NCBI RefSeq assembly: GCF_016908325.1
Contig: NZ_JAFBDR010000001.1
Coordinates: forward strand, 124,001 to 188,000
DNA: 64,000 bases
Source: Aquibacillus albus
Lineage (GTDB): Bacteria; Bacillota; Bacilli; Bacillales; Amphibacillaceae
Direction: 5' to 3'
The position numbers and the translations under genes were made by a program. Below are positions 17,885-27,644 of the stretch, one piece after another (the first letter of the stretch is position 1; each line of letters begins with the position of its first letter). The notes beneath the pieces are model-generated. The model saw only the letters and a list, made by a program, of their open reading frames with translations. It ran no database searches and was not told the DNA's origin.

Positions 17885-17956
17885 CTGGGCTAGCTGGATT
17901 CGAACCAGCGAATGACGGAATCAAAATCCGCTGCCTTACCGCTTGGCTATAGCCCA
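17885..17956 (-). tRNA. trnQ: tRNA-Gln (anticodon TTG)
   Basis: A 72-nt cloverleaf on the minus strand. The acceptor stem TGGGCTA/TAGCCCA, D-arm AGCCAAGCGGTAAGGC, anticodon stem GCGGA/TCCGT with loop TTTTGAT (anticodon TTG), and T-arm GCTGGTTCGAATCCAGC are all present. The 3' CCA is not encoded. It lies downstream of comGG, as a tRNA-Gln does in B. subtilis. Confidence 0.97.
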
Positions 17957-17999
17957 ACATCTTACATTCATTATGATGAACAAATGGTCAATTTTTATA

Positions 18000-18404
18000 C
18001 TATTTTTCTTCGATTTTTTTAATGTACATTCTTAATTCACGTTTCCCACCCTTATCAGAAATTACATAAAATTGAACATCTATTGTATCACTATTAATAA
18101 ACGAATAAGCTGCGGTTACCTGACCATAAGGATAATCAAAGATTTTTTGCCCGCTTTCCGAGGATTCACTCTGCTGGAGGTTATCTAATAATTCAGCATG
18201 AGCCATTTGAATAAGAGTCTGTAATTTCATTTGTTCTATTTCTAATTTAGATACCTCTATATGGTTTATATATACGGTTACACTAGACGAAATGACCATA
18301 AGTGTTAAAACCATAATAAGCATGAAATAAGGCAAGATAAATCCCTTTGAGTTTCGGAATAATTCAGTAGAGGCTAAATTTTTTTTCATAAAGTTGACCT
18401 TCAA
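18000..18404 (-). CDS. comGG: Competence pseudopilus minor component ComGG
   Basis: A 134-residue pilin-like protein, last gene of the comG operon. One N-terminal hydrophobic helix (about 20-45) is followed by a divergent soluble domain. It lacks a clear GFTLxE prepilin cleavage motif (SKGFILPYF instead), as expected for the non-processed ComGG. Its start overlaps comGF by 41 bases. Part of the DNA-uptake pseudopilus. Confidence 0.85.
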   Translation of the reverse strand: MKVNFMKKNLASTELFRNSKGFILPYFMLIMVLTLMVISSSVTVYINHIEVSKLEIEQMKLQTLIQMAHAELLDNLQQSESSESGQKIFDYPYGQVTAAYSFINSDTIDVQFYVISDKGGKRELRMYIKKIEEK

Positions 18405-18810
18405 TCGTTTTTACTGTTATATCAAAACCAAAAGAATTTGTTTGTATTTCTAATTCTTCAATATCTCTAGCCAGTATTTCGTGTCCTTTCCCTGTTACTT
18501 GTCTTCGTATCACTTGTTGATACTGATCAATTGAAACCACCTCTCCATTGTGATTTTTCAATAATAATGTATCATTTGAAACTGTCATTGATTCAGTACG
18601 GTAAAGTTCATCCTGAATAAATTGAAATAGTTGTCTTACAGATAATTCTTCTGAATAGCTAGGGATAGTGAGGGAGGTAAAGAAATATGGGACAAAGGGT
18701 AGTGTTACCATTAGAAATGAAAGAGAAAACAGTATAGATAGCAAGGTGAACCCACCATTAGATTTATGGGTATCCGTAAAGGCAGGAAGTTTCATAGCCA
18801 GTTTTTGCAT
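18364..18810 (-). CDS. comGF: Competence pseudopilus minor component ComGF
   Basis: A 148-residue protein with NGGFTLLSILFSLSF as the pilin-like N-terminus (about 18-32) and a ComGF-type domain. It overlaps comGE upstream (47 bases) and comGG downstream, giving a tightly coupled operon. It is required for transformation pilus assembly in B. subtilis. Confidence 0.87.
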   Translation of the reverse strand: MQKLAMKLPAFTDTHKSNGGFTLLSILFSLSFLMVTLPFVPYFFTSLTIPSYSEELSVRQLFQFIQDELYRTESMTVSNDTLLLKNHNGEVVSIDQYQQVIRRQVTGKGHEILARDIEELEIQTNSFGFDITVKTIEGQLYEKKFSLY

Positions 18811-19105
18811 TTTTCCATTTTACACATCCTTTCATTAATTCCTCTTCAAATTCAAAAGTTAGGTGCAGCAATCCTATGCTGGTATTTTTTTGATAACTAA
18901 TGGGGAACTCTAACTGAGATGAAGCCCATATATGATATAGTAGTTCATCATGTAAAATAGATTGTGCGTTTCGCCTATGGCTTAATAATACTTCTTCCAC
19001 TTTAATTTGAGAAAGAATCGGGATAAGGCTAAACATAATTGTCGAAAAGATTGCTAGACAAATAAGGACTTCTGTTATATGGAATCCACTTGAATTATTT
19101 TTCAA
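18764..19105 (-). CDS. comGE: Competence pseudopilus minor component ComGE
   Basis: This 113-residue pilin-like protein has the cleavage-helix region SSGFHITEVLICLAIF. A TTG at 19105 is preferred over an upstream ATG at 19147: it gives the short leader expected before the prepilin motif, has AGGTG upstream, and overlaps comGD by only 11 bases. Confidence 0.78.
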   Translation of the reverse strand: MKNNSSGFHITEVLICLAIFSTIMFSLIPILSQIKVEEVLLSHRRNAQSILHDELLYHIWASSQLEFPISYQKNTSIGLLHLTFEFEEELMKGCVKWKNAKTGYETSCLYGYP

Positions 19106-19541
19106 TAATATAACACCTGCCTTTCCCAAACGGAAAAGATACGTCATAGCTGCTATAAGTAGTATCGATAGTGAAAGTTCCTGGATTTTTTATTGTTCCA
19201 TTCGTAGTAAATGATATCGGCATTGTTAAAGTTCTTAAGTTAATGTCCCAAGTTTTAGGGATTTCTCTTGTAACTATAGACTTCCCTACAGGCCCTTGTT
19301 TGATAACGTATAGATTTTTTTCAGGCTCAATAACCATATAGATATTGTCTCTTGTAACAGTTGTCCTTTTTTGCATATATAAAATATCATCCTGAAATAT
19401 TTGAATAAAATGTCTGGTTTTATATTGATCGATAACATGATATTGAAATGCCCCTCCGATTGAGATAATAAAAGAAATCATACTTAACACTATAATAACT
19501 TCTATCAATGTAAAGCCGCTCTGTTTATTCGACGGCAACAA
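19095..19541 (-). CDS. comGD: Competence pseudopilin ComGD
   Basis: A 148-residue type IV-like prepilin with the processing motif QSGFTLIEVIIVLSM (cleavage after Gly 9 by ComC). Minor pseudopilin of the competence pilus. Its start overlaps the end of comGC by 17 bases. Confidence 0.92.
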   Translation of the reverse strand: MLPSNKQSGFTLIEVIIVLSMISFIISIGGAFQYHVIDQYKTRHFIQIFQDDILYMQKRTTVTRDNIYMVIEPEKNLYVIKQGPVGKSIVTREIPKTWDINLRTLTMPISFTTNGTIKNPGTFTIDTTYSSYDVSFPFGKGRCYIIEK

Positions 19542-19830
19542 TTTCTATTGTTCCATTTGTTAATGTAATTTTTTGTTGACCATTGGCACATTGATCTGTT
19601 TGTAAATACTCACCTTCGATTAAAGTTTGAATGTCAATGGGTGTACTGCCGTTATCAATTTCATAAGCTTGTATTTGACTCTCCGTTAATTGAACTAAAG
19701 CATTACAACCTTTTGTTTGCATTGTATTATTTTTATCAGCTAGGTTAGGAATTAAAAGTATAAGTAAAGTGCTTATTACGGTCAGAACAATTAACATTTC
19801 TATAAGAGTAAATCCTTTTTGATTATTCAT
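19525..19830 (-). CDS. comGC: Major competence pseudopilin ComGC
   Basis: This 101-residue prepilin has the motif KGFTLIEMLIVLTVIS and two Cys residues (in KGCNAL and DQCANG) that can form the intramolecular disulfide known for ComGC. It is the main structural subunit of the DNA-uptake pseudopilus. RBS GGGAAAAAATATG context is weak but coupling to comGB (gap 15 bases) is likely. Confidence 0.94.
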   Translation of the reverse strand: MNNQKGFTLIEMLIVLTVISTLLILLIPNLADKNNTMQTKGCNALVQLTESQIQAYEIDNGSTPIDIQTLIEGEYLQTDQCANGQQKITLTNGTIEIVAVE

Positions 19831-19845
19831 ATTTTTTCCCTCATT

Positions 19846-20916
19846 TCATAGGTTTTGAATTAATTGGAACATCGGTAGCATTAAAGTTAAGTAAATAAAC
19901 AGGATTAATCCACCAATCATAATGAAAAAGGCTGGTTGAATAAAATCAATCAATTGCTTTGTCTTGCTTTCAATTTGTTCAATTAAAAACTCAGCATAGA
20001 TGGCTAAATCTTTAGCAAGAACCTGGTTATTTATATTCTTATTAAAAATTCTATATAGTTCTTTCGTGAACATCGAACAAGACGGGAGAACGGATGTGAT
20101 TGATTTCCCTCTCTTTAATTCGGAGATCATTCTATTTGAATAATACGAAATAATCGGTAATTGCTGTTGATTGTGCAGGGTTTCAAGACATGCTTTTAAT
20201 GATAACCCTGCATTTAGTAAGGAGCTTAGGTGAATAGAAAATAAAAAAGAGTTGTTTAGTTTTAGAATAAAATGAAAGAAGGGGATAAGATGGTATACCT
20301 TTATTCGGTTTTCAACGCTTAATTTTTCCTTCATCAATAACCAACTTCCATAAATGATTATTAAACATAATGAACCGTATACTAAAATCTGAAATAGAAT
20401 ATGGATAAATGTTATAGCGAAATCAGTTATTTTCGAGGTCCCGGAAGTTGAAGAAAATAAATGGAGAAAAGACGGGTAAACGGAATTTTTTATAAAATAC
20501 AATAAAGTAATAAAAAGGATACCTAAAAAAAGCGGATACCTTGCTGTTTGTTTGAATTTTTTCGTGAACTGAATTTGTTGGTTTAACATTAAACAACATT
20601 GTTTTAATGCGGTTTCTAAATCTCCATCGAGCATTGCAAAATACATAAACGAGATTACTTTTTTATGAAAGTTGGCTTCCTGTAAGGCAATATGGAGCGA
20701 TTTTCCATTTTTAAGTGTCTCAATAATTAAATTGGTTTGATATTGCCATGATTTCTCCCAATGAAGAATTTCAAGTGCTTCCAATAAAGAGTACCCATTT
20801 TCAATCAGTCGATATAGCCGTTTGAGAAAGTCATGTTGTTTTTGAATGGATAGAGGTTGTTTTTGCTTGTATTTAATCAATTGTGAAAATAGCTTCCTCC
20901 GCAAATCCATAAGCAT
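19846..20916 (-). CDS. comGB: Competence pilus membrane protein ComGB
   Basis: A 356-residue GspF/PilC-type polytopic membrane protein, the platform of the competence pilus. Two GspF domains are visible (DFLKRLYRLIENGYSLLEALE near 27; LSSLLNAGLSLKACLETL near 228), with three hydrophobic helices. The start overlaps the end of comGA by 44 bases. Confidence 0.92.
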   Translation of the reverse strand: MLMDLRRKLFSQLIKYKQKQPLSIQKQHDFLKRLYRLIENGYSLLEALEILHWEKSWQYQTNLIIETLKNGKSLHIALQEANFHKKVISFMYFAMLDGDLETALKQCCLMLNQQIQFTKKFKQTARYPLFLGILFITLLYFIKNSVYPSFLHLFSSTSGTSKITDFAITFIHILFQILVYGSLCLIIIYGSWLLMKEKLSVENRIKVYHLIPFFHFILKLNNSFLFSIHLSSLLNAGLSLKACLETLHNQQQLPIISYYSNRMISELKRGKSITSVLPSCSMFTKELYRIFNKNINNQVLAKDLAIYAEFLIEQIESKTKQLIDFIQPAFFIMIGGLILFIYLTLMLPMFQLIQNL

Positions 20917-21883
20917 AGGCTTTCCTCCTTAGTTGATCAAATGTAATCAGTTCTTTTTGAATCAATTTTGAATTTCCTTTAATCGCACTTTTCATCACAT
21001 TACCATCTAATAATTCAAGAATAGCCGCGCGGGATGGAAGGTTATTATTTGTATTAATCGGTAATAGGCGGAGAGATGCAACAGCGATTAAACTTTGCTC
21101 TAATTCTGTTTTATTAATGCCCATCTCTATTAAACGGTGAATTGTCCCAACTGCATCCTTTGCATGTAATGTACTTAAAACTAAATGGCCAGTAAGTGAA
21201 GCATGAAATGCAAAGTGAGCAGTTTGCTTGTCTCGAATTTCTCCTACCATAATAATATCAGGATCATGTCTAAGAGCAGCCTTTAAGCCAATGTTATAAC
21301 TAATGCCGGCTTTTTCGTTTACTTGGACCTGTAATATATTTTTCATTTCTTTTTCTATAGGGTCTTCAAGTGTAATGGTTTGAAAAGATTGTTCAATGAG
21401 TAAGGATTGTAGAAGGGCGTACAGAGTTGTGGTTTTTCCACTGCCAGTTGGTCCAGTGAACAAAATGATTCCCGATCGATTGTTTATCCAACGTTTAATC
21501 TTTTGAAGTTGAGAAGGAAATAGGAATAACTGTTCTAATGATGGAGCTTCTTGTTGGGGAAGAATACGAATGGCGAGACTTTCAAGGGAGTTGACAGGAA
21601 GAGTAGATAATCTTAAGGAAAATTTCTTTTGTTGTGAGCTGAAATTAATGGTACCATGTTGTGGCTTTCTGGATTCTCCAATATCCATCCCAGACGAAAA
21701 CTTGTAGTACGTTAGCAATGTTTCATACTGCTGAAACGGTAAAAATTGGTGAAATACTCGCTTTCCGTGAACTCGGAAATAAATTTCTGTACTTTTAGTG
21801 GATGGACAAAGATGAATATCAGATGCAGTTGATTGAATAGCAGATAAAAGAAGTTGATTGGAAAAAACAGCTGCTGGATTCAA
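20873..21883 (-). CDS. comGA: Competence pilus assembly ATPase ComGA
   Basis: A 336-residue GspE-type traffic ATPase that energises pseudopilus assembly. Motifs are Walker A GPTGSGKTTT, the Asp box TLEDPIE, Walker B PDIIMVGEIRD and the His box TGHLVLSTLHA. The start is a TTG with GAGGTGATC nine bases upstream. It is the first gene of the seven-gene comG operon. No convincing ComK box could be assigned upstream by eye. Confidence 0.95.
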   Translation of the reverse strand: MNPAAVFSNQLLLSAIQSTASDIHLCPSTKSTEIYFRVHGKRVFHQFLPFQQYETLLTYYKFSSGMDIGESRKPQHGTINFSSQQKKFSLRLSTLPVNSLESLAIRILPQQEAPSLEQLFLFPSQLQKIKRWINNRSGIILFTGPTGSGKTTTLYALLQSLLIEQSFQTITLEDPIEKEMKNILQVQVNEKAGISYNIGLKAALRHDPDIIMVGEIRDKQTAHFAFHASLTGHLVLSTLHAKDAVGTIHRLIEMGINKTELEQSLIAVASLRLLPINTNNNLPSRAAILELLDGNVMKSAIKGNSKLIQKELITFDQLRRKAYAYGFAEEAIFTID

Positions 21884-22062
21884 TATTTAGATCACCTCGC
21901 TATATTGTTTTATATTACTATTCGACACAACGCAACAATTCCCTTCAAATTTCTTTAAAAAATTTCAAAATATTTTGATGCGAATGACAGTTAAATTTCA
22001 ACACAGCTTTATCTACTTATAAATAAGATCAAATAGGGTAAAATAGTAGTGAGGTGATTAAG

Positions 22063-22245
22063 TTGTCTGGAAATGATTACGTCAAATTCATGACACAAGA
22101 AATCGTTAAATATATGAATATGCCCCAAGAAGAAAAGAAAAAAAGAAAAGAAAATCGTAGCAATAATAAAACCGATAATATTTCAGGACGTTGGTTTGGT
22201 TTATTACCATTTGCATTAAAGCTATTAATACAAAAGAAAAAGTAG
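22063..22245 (+). CDS. yqzE: YqzE family protein
   Basis: A 60-residue basic protein (SGNDYVKFMTQEIVKYMNMP..., with the conserved WFGLLPFALKLL at about 43-54). GAGGTGA at 22051-22057 sits six bases before TTG 22063; a GTG at 22054 lies inside this RBS. YqzE is found next to comGA in bacilli, and a competence link has been suggested only by position. Confidence 0.82.
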   Translation: MSGNDYVKFMTQEIVKYMNMPQEEKKKRKENRSNNKTDNISGRWFGLLPFALKLLIQKKK

Positions 22246-22282
22246 TGTGGCACAACTGGAAGAAGGCCATACTACTTTTTTT
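22237..22282 (+). terminator. Terminator after yqzE
   Basis: The stem AAAAGTAGTGTGG.. / CCATACTACTTTT with a T run overlaps the end of yqzE. Confidence 0.8.
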
Positions 22283-22351
22283 ATTGCTAAGTAGTAAATT
22301 TTTGACTCATGATGTGAAATAGAGATGAACACCGATCTTTAACAAAGCTAT

Positions 22352-23152
22352 TTACAAAATGATTTTTGATGAACTCGCTTGTGATAAATAAAAGAGACCG
22401 CCATTTATAACTTCTATATTAATTTGTGGTTTGAATCTTCCTTCTAAATCCTTTATCTCTTGATTAAAACGATCTTCATCCTCATCCATGGAGTGCTGAT
22501 AAAAATGTTCCAGAAGCTTTTTTTCTTCTTGTAAGTGACTCCAAGACTCCTCGGCCCAACTATGCTCGATGTTCTCTAAATAATTTTCAACGTAGCGGTT
22601 GATTCTTTGGTATCCACTCTTTAGTCGAATGATCGGTGTGATCGTATAACAAAAGTCTGGTATAGAAGGCTGTAAGTGTAATTTTTCTAATTCATCCATC
22701 ATCATTGTTTTCATTGCCCCATTAATTAATTGCAACCCAATGGACAGAATCTCGTCTTTCTTATGTTTTCCAGTGTAGCTAATTTTAACATTCGTAACTA
22801 ACCAAGGAATTAATGCAGTTCTATTACCAGTTGTTGTCCTCTCGAACAAGCGCGTATACTTCCCTTGAGAATTCAAAAGATTGAATATTTGGTGTATTCG
22901 AGGACTACCAAAATGCACCCATTCGCCATCCTCATCTTTACGGTCAGGGTTCGTAATAAAGGAAACTTGCATCGGTTCACCTGGATAACCTAACTTTTTC
23001 ACGTATTGCCAATAGAATGGACGATTCATTAATTTTTCATCCATTTTATCAGTAAGTTGTATACTTAATTTTCCATTGTCATTTTCTAATATTTCACATT
23101 GATTTGCTGTAAAGTAATCCGTAATAAAATTATGAAGATTCTCGAGTGTCAT
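22352..23152 (-). CDS. yqhG: YqhG family protein
   Basis: A 266-residue cytoplasmic protein of the YqhG family, starting TLENLHNFITDYFTANQCEI after the Met. GAGGAGG lies seven bases upstream of ATG 23152; an earlier ATG (23185) lacks this support. Its start overlaps the end of the SNF2 helicase gene. The pair yqhH-yqhG is conserved in bacilli. No biochemical function is known. Confidence 0.85.
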   Translation of the reverse strand: MTLENLHNFITDYFTANQCEILENDNGKLSIQLTDKMDEKLMNRPFYWQYVKKLGYPGEPMQVSFITNPDRKDEDGEWVHFGSPRIHQIFNLLNSQGKYTRLFERTTTGNRTALIPWLVTNVKISYTGKHKKDEILSIGLQLINGAMKTMMMDELEKLHLQPSIPDFCYTITPIIRLKSGYQRINRYVENYLENIEHSWAEESWSHLQEEKKLLEHFYQHSMDEDEDRFNQEIKDLEGRFKPQINIEVINGGLFYLSQASSSKIIL

Positions 23153-24797
23153 TCCAATCCTCCTCAGATTGCTGTTGTTGGGCATATGATATCACAGATG
23201 ATAAATTTTCTAGTTTAATTCTTGCTTCACCCTCAGTAGCTGACTCTTGAAAGATGGTTTGGATTTCGTGTTCCACATCTTGAATTTCTAAATCTGCCAA
23301 AATTGCATCTAAATTACCAATTACTCGTTCGAAAAGTTGAATTTTTTCATAAAGTAAATTTAATACGTGTTCTTCCATCGTATTTTTAATTGCAAAATTA
23401 TATATATTGACATCTTCTTCTTGTCCGAAACGGTGAATGCGTCCGATACGTTGTTCTAAACGCATTGGATTCCAAGGGAGATCATAGTTTATCATGTTGT
23501 TACAAAACTGCAAGTTAATTCCTTCTCCACCAGCTTCCGTTGCAATCAGTACTTGTGCGTGATTTTCGAACAACTGCCTCATCCAGTCCTTTTTCCCTCG
23601 CTTAAAACCACCTCTAAATGGTACGGAAGAAATACCGTGTTGTTGAAGATACCATTGCAGATAAAATTGAGTAGCCCGATACTCTGTGAAAATGATAAAT
23701 TTTTCATCTTTATCTTTCATTAATTCCACCACTTTATCAGCTTTTGCATGATGTGGTAGTTGTTCAATTCTTTTCATAAAAGCCTCATAGGCTTCTGTAT
23801 TTTTTGTGTTTCCTTGATTCACTAATTTTTTTAAGGACAAATAACAAGCTTCTCTTGAGGAGCATAGTTCTCTTGTAAACGTAATCGATGAAAAATTAGA
23901 GGTTTCATCTACAATTTCCACCAACTCGTTGTATGCTTGTTGCTCTTCATCAGAAAAATTAATCCAAACTGTTTCTACATTTCGTTTGGTCCAGTCTATT
24001 CCGGTGTCTCCACGACGGTTTCTTACCATTACCTTTTGAACCAGTTGTTTTAAATGCGTATCATTGAAAAGATTCTTTCTATCTCTACCAAACTGTTTTG
24101 TAAATTCATCATAATTTCCAAGATAACCAGGTTTAAGAATGGAGACTAAATTGAAAATGTCGGTAAGTTTGTTTTGAACCGGTGTTGCAGTTAACAATAA
24201 ACAGTACTTCTTCCTTAATGATCGTACAAATTCATAGTTTTTCGTTTTATGGTTCTTTAATTTGTGAGCCTCATCAATTAAAACAAAATCATAGTCTTGT
24301 TCTAAAATTGTTTCACGATGAGGAGGTCTTTTAGCTGTATCTAGGGAAGTAACGACCACGTTATTTTGATCCCATACTGGCCGTTTACCTTGTGAGATAG
24401 CAGGTATATAAAACTTTTGTCTTAATTCATTCACCCATTGATTTACTAAAGATGCAGGAACAAGGATCAATGCTTTTTTGACTAAGCCTCGAATCATATA
24501 TTCTTTTAAAACTAAACCTGCTTCTATTGTTTTGCCGAGTCCGACTTCATCTGCAAGTATCCCTCTACCATTCATTTCTTCAATTACTTGCTTGGCACAA
24601 TCTAATTGATGCTGTAAAAATGTGATGTGTGGTAACCTTGAAGGAGCAGTTAAGCCTTTGAACTCTTCTGTCATCGTTGCTACAGAGGAATGATAGGACA
24701 TTTTAAATAGTTCCCAAGAACAAAATGGACCTTCGTTTTCTAATTTATTATCCAATTCATCTATAAAACGTTGATCACGATTGATTTGTATATTCAT
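23130..24797 (-). CDS. yqhH: SNF2-family DEAD/DEAH helicase (YqhH)
   Basis: A 555-residue SNF2/RapA-like ATPase. Motifs include DEVGLGKTIEAGLV (I), ILVPASLV (Ia), DEAHKLKN (II), LLTATPVQN (III), and in the helicase C lobe IATEAGGEGINLQFC and QRIGRIHRFGQ (VI). It probably remodels protein-nucleic acid complexes, perhaps at RNA polymerase. ATG 24797 fits the AAGGA upstream better than ATG 24809, which abuts it. Divergent from the glycine operon. Confidence 0.9.
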   Translation of the reverse strand: MNIQINRDQRFIDELDNKLENEGPFCSWELFKMSYHSSVATMTEEFKGLTAPSRLPHITFLQHQLDCAKQVIEEMNGRGILADEVGLGKTIEAGLVLKEYMIRGLVKKALILVPASLVNQWVNELRQKFYIPAISQGKRPVWDQNNVVVTSLDTAKRPPHRETILEQDYDFVLIDEAHKLKNHKTKNYEFVRSLRKKYCLLLTATPVQNKLTDIFNLVSILKPGYLGNYDEFTKQFGRDRKNLFNDTHLKQLVQKVMVRNRRGDTGIDWTKRNVETVWINFSDEEQQAYNELVEIVDETSNFSSITFTRELCSSREACYLSLKKLVNQGNTKNTEAYEAFMKRIEQLPHHAKADKVVELMKDKDEKFIIFTEYRATQFYLQWYLQQHGISSVPFRGGFKRGKKDWMRQLFENHAQVLIATEAGGEGINLQFCNNMINYDLPWNPMRLEQRIGRIHRFGQEEDVNIYNFAIKNTMEEHVLNLLYEKIQLFERVIGNLDAILADLEIQDVEHEIQTIFQESATEGEARIKLENLSSVISYAQQQQSEEDWNDTRESS

Positions 24798-24949
24798 CTG
24801 TAAACCCATCCTTTATAGGACATTATATTTTCTATGAATTTTTTAATTTTTTCCACAACACTGTTTTGTTGTGATATAATTTAAAATAAATCTATTGTGT
24901 AGTATGTCCAAAGAACAGTAATTTAATAATAATAAGCGAATGATTACAA

Positions 24950-25112
24950 GGGGAGAGACTACTTGTGTAGCGCCGAAGGAGCAAGCCAACGTGTGAATCT
25001 CTCAGGCAAAAAGACTCTTGTATGACGCAACTCTGGAGAGTGTTTACCAACGTAAACTACCCAAGAAGCAAGCCAGTCATATTGTACTGGCCAAACTTTC
25101 TGGTGCAAGGAC
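24950..25112 (+). promoter_or_regulatory. Tandem glycine riboswitch
   Basis: Two consecutive gcvT-type glycine aptamers lie upstream of gcvT. The first holds GGGGAGAGACTAC, GCGCCGAAGGAGCAAG and GAATCTCTCAGGCAAA. The second holds CTGGAGAGTG, CCCAAGAAGCAAG and AACTTTCTGGTGCAAGGACAGAG. The arrangement with a short linker and downstream terminator is the classical glycine ON switch: glycine binding prevents termination and turns on the cleavage system. Confidence 0.95.
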
Positions 25113-25150
25113 AGAGATTTCATCATTTATTTGGTGAAATCTCTTTTTTT
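25113..25150 (+). terminator. Riboswitch-controlled terminator ahead of gcvT
   Basis: The stem GAGATTTCA/TGAAATCTC is followed by a T run. Its 5' arm abuts the end of aptamer 2, so glycine-bound folding can compete with it. Confidence 0.88.
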
Positions 25151-25178
25151 GTTGTTAAAAAAGTAGGAGGGAAGAAAA

Positions 25179-26282
25179 ATGGCAGATCGAAAACGCACAC
25201 CGTTATTCTCAGAATACAAAAAACTAGGTGCAAAAACTGTTAATTTTGGCGGCTGGGAAATGCCAGTTCAATTTACAGGAATAAAACAGGAACACCATGC
25301 TACTAGAAATGCTGCTGGTTTATTTGATATTTCTCATATGGGGGAGATCTTAGTAGAAGGTAATGCAAGTCAGCGATTTCTTCAAAAAATGTTAACGAAT
25401 GATGTTTCTCTTTTAACTCCCAAGAAAGCTCAATACACCATTATGTGTTATGAAGATGGAGGAACAGTTGATGACCTGATTGTGTATATGTTAAATCAAA
25501 ATAAATACCTACTGGTTGTCAATGCTGCTAATTTACAAAAGGATTATGAATGGTTAGAAAAACATAAAGAATCAGATGTTGAACTTACTAACTGTTCTGA
25601 CTATTATGTTCAATTAGCAATACAGGGGCCTAAAGCGGAAATGATCTTGCAGAAGTTAACACAAACAAATCTTTCTTCGATTAAATTTTTCCATTTTGAA
25701 ACACCAGTTCAGTTTGAAGGAATCAATGAAGGGGCAATCGTGTCAAGAACTGGTTATACAGGGGAAGATGGTTTTGAAATTTATTTAGATGCATCTGCAG
25801 GTAGCAAATTATGGAATCAATTACTTGAAGCTGGAGAAAGTGAGGGCCTTCAACCAATTGGTTTAGGTGCAAGGGACACGTTAAGATTTGAAGCTAATTT
25901 AGCCCTATACGGTCAGGAATTAACCAAAGAAATTACTCCAATTGAAGCAGGGTTGGGGTTTGCAGTAAAAGCGAATAAGAAAGATGATTTTATTGGTAAA
26001 TCAGTGTTGAAGAAACAGAAGGAAGAAGGTCCAAAAAGAAAACTAGTTGGAGTAGAAATGATTGAAAAAGGAATTCCTCGACATGGCTATGAAGTAATTC
26101 ATGATGGTCATGTAGTTGGAGTTATTACATCAGGTACTCAATCACCAACACTGAACAAGAATGTTGGCTTGGCCTTAATCGACACAGATTTAACTAAGAT
26201 TGGTACAGAATTATTTATTCAAATTAGAAACAAACAACGAAAAGCTTGTGTTGTTAAGACACCATTTTATAAACGATCATAA
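25179..26282 (+). CDS. gcvT: Glycine cleavage system aminomethyltransferase (T protein)
   Basis: A 367-residue enzyme that transfers the methylene group from aminomethyl-lipoyl-H protein to THF, releasing ammonia. Family text is clear: [36 protein letters not shown] and [21 protein letters not shown]. The RBS is AGGAGGG. First gene of the glycine-induced operon. The lipoyl H protein gene is not in this window, as in B. subtilis where it is unlinked. Confidence 0.97.
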   Translation: MADRKRTPLFSEYKKLGAKTVNFGGWEMPVQFTGIKQEHHATRNAAGLFDISHMGEILVEGNASQRFLQKMLTNDVSLLTPKKAQYTIMCYEDGGTVDDLIVYMLNQNKYLLVVNAANLQKDYEWLEKHKESDVELTNCSDYYVQLAIQGPKAEMILQKLTQTNLSSIKFFHFETPVQFEGINEGAIVSRTGYTGEDGFEIYLDASAGSKLWNQLLEAGESEGLQPIGLGARDTLRFEANLALYGQELTKEITPIEAGLGFAVKANKKDDFIGKSVLKKQKEEGPKRKLVGVEMIEKGIPRHGYEVIHDGHVVGVITSGTQSPTLNKNVGLALIDTDLTKIGTELFIQIRNKQRKACVVKTPFYKRS

Positions 26283-26294
26283 GGGGGATTCACC

Positions 26295-27644
26295 ATGGAG
26301 TTTCGGTATTTACCGATGACAGATAGTGACAAAAGTGCAATGCTAAAAAAAATTGGAATTAATTCAACAGAAGAGCTATTTTCTGACATTCCTGAAAAAG
26401 TTCGATTAAAACAACCACTAAATTTAAAAGCACCCATCGATGAACATGAATTGACGAAAGAATTAACCAATCTGGCACAGAAAAATATTAGTGTAAAGTC
26501 ACATACTTCCTTTTTGGGTGCAGGTGTCTATGATCACTATATTCCTTCGATTGTTGATCATATTATTTCGAGGTCTGAATTTTATACAGCGTATACGCCT
26601 TATCAGCCAGAAATTTCCCAAGGAGAATTACAGGCTATCTTTGAATTTCAAACAATGATTTGTGAATTAACAAGTATGGATGTAGCTAATTCTTCTATGT
26701 ACGATGGCGGTACAGCTCTTGCTGAAGCTACGAATTTAAGTGTTGCACAAACAAAAAAACAGAAAGTGATTGTTTCTAAAACCATCCACCCTGAATCTCT
26801 AGAGGTTATTAAGTCGTATGCTAAAGGACAAGATTTTGAAATTGTTGAAATTGAAGAGCAAGATGGGGTAACAGATATCGAAGCTTTAGCAAACGAGTTA
26901 GATGAGAACACAGCAAGCGTCGTTGTTCAGTATCCGAATTTTTTCGGACAAATAGAGCCGTTACAAGAAATTAAACAACTACTTGAACAACAACCAAAAT
27001 CAATGTTTATAGTATCAAGCAATCCATTAGCCCTAGGATATTTAACTCCTCCTGGTGAATTTGGAGCGGATATCGTTGTTGGTGATACCCAAGTGTTTGG
27101 TATTCCATCCCAATTTGGTGGACCACATTGTGGCTACTTTGCTACTACAAAGAAGCTTATGAGAAAAGTACCTGGTCGACTAGTAGGTCAAACGCTAGAT
27201 GAAGAGGGAAGAAGAGGATTTGTCTTGACATTACAAGCAAGAGAGCAACATATACGAAGAGATAAAGCTACATCAAATATATGTTCTAACCAGGCTCTCA
27301 ATGCTTTAGCTTCATCTGTTGCAATGACAGCTCTTGGTAAACAAGGAATGAAGAAAATGGCTTGGTTATCGATGCAAAAGGCTTACTATTTAAAATCGAA
27401 ATTTGAAGAAGTAGGAATACCAGTTGTGTTTCAAGGTCCGTTGTTTAATGAACTTGTCATTGATATGAATCAATCTATCCGAGAAGTAAATGAGAAGCTT
27501 TTAACAAAAGGTTTTATTGGTGGTTTTGATTTAGAACAAATGAACACAGGCATGTATGGCAAGATGCTCGTCGCTGTAACGGAAATACGTACGAAACATG
27601 AAATAGACACATTTGTAAAGGAAGTAGGTGAAATTCATGGCTAA
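26295..27644 (+). CDS. gcvPA: Glycine dehydrogenase (decarboxylating) subunit 1
   Basis: A 449-residue N-terminal half of the split P protein. It pairs with GcvPB to decarboxylate glycine through PLP. Conserved text includes [45 protein letters not shown] and [29 protein letters not shown]. It overlaps the next gene by eight bases. Confidence 0.97.
   Translation: MEFRYLPMTDSDKSAMLKKIGINSTEELFSDIPEKVRLKQPLNLKAPIDEHELTKELTNLAQKNISVKSHTSFLGAGVYDHYIPSIVDHIISRSEFYTAYTPYQPEISQGELQAIFEFQTMICELTSMDVANSSMYDGGTALAEATNLSVAQTKKQKVIVSKTIHPESLEVIKSYAKGQDFEIVEIEEQDGVTDIEALANELDENTASVVVQYPNFFGQIEPLQEIKQLLEQQPKSMFIVSSNPLALGYLTPPGEFGADIVVGDTQVFGIPSQFGGPHCGYFATTKKLMRKVPGRLVGQTLDEEGRRGFVLTLQAREQHIRRDKATSNICSNQALNALASSVAMTALGKQGMKKMAWLSMQKAYYLKSKFEEVGIPVVFQGPLFNELVIDMNQSIREVNEKLLTKGFIGGFDLEQMNTGMYGKMLVAVTEIRTKHEIDTFVKEVGEIHG

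Noticed and set aside
21901-22050. ComK box upstream of comGA
   Set aside because: AT-rich text with AAAA and TTTT tracts exists, but no pair of AAAA-N5-TTTT boxes with an accepted spacing could be fixed by eye.
25022-25243. 73-codon plus-strand ORF before gcvT
   Set aside because: It covers the second glycine aptamer and terminator and runs out of frame into gcvT, so it is a chance frame over a riboswitch.
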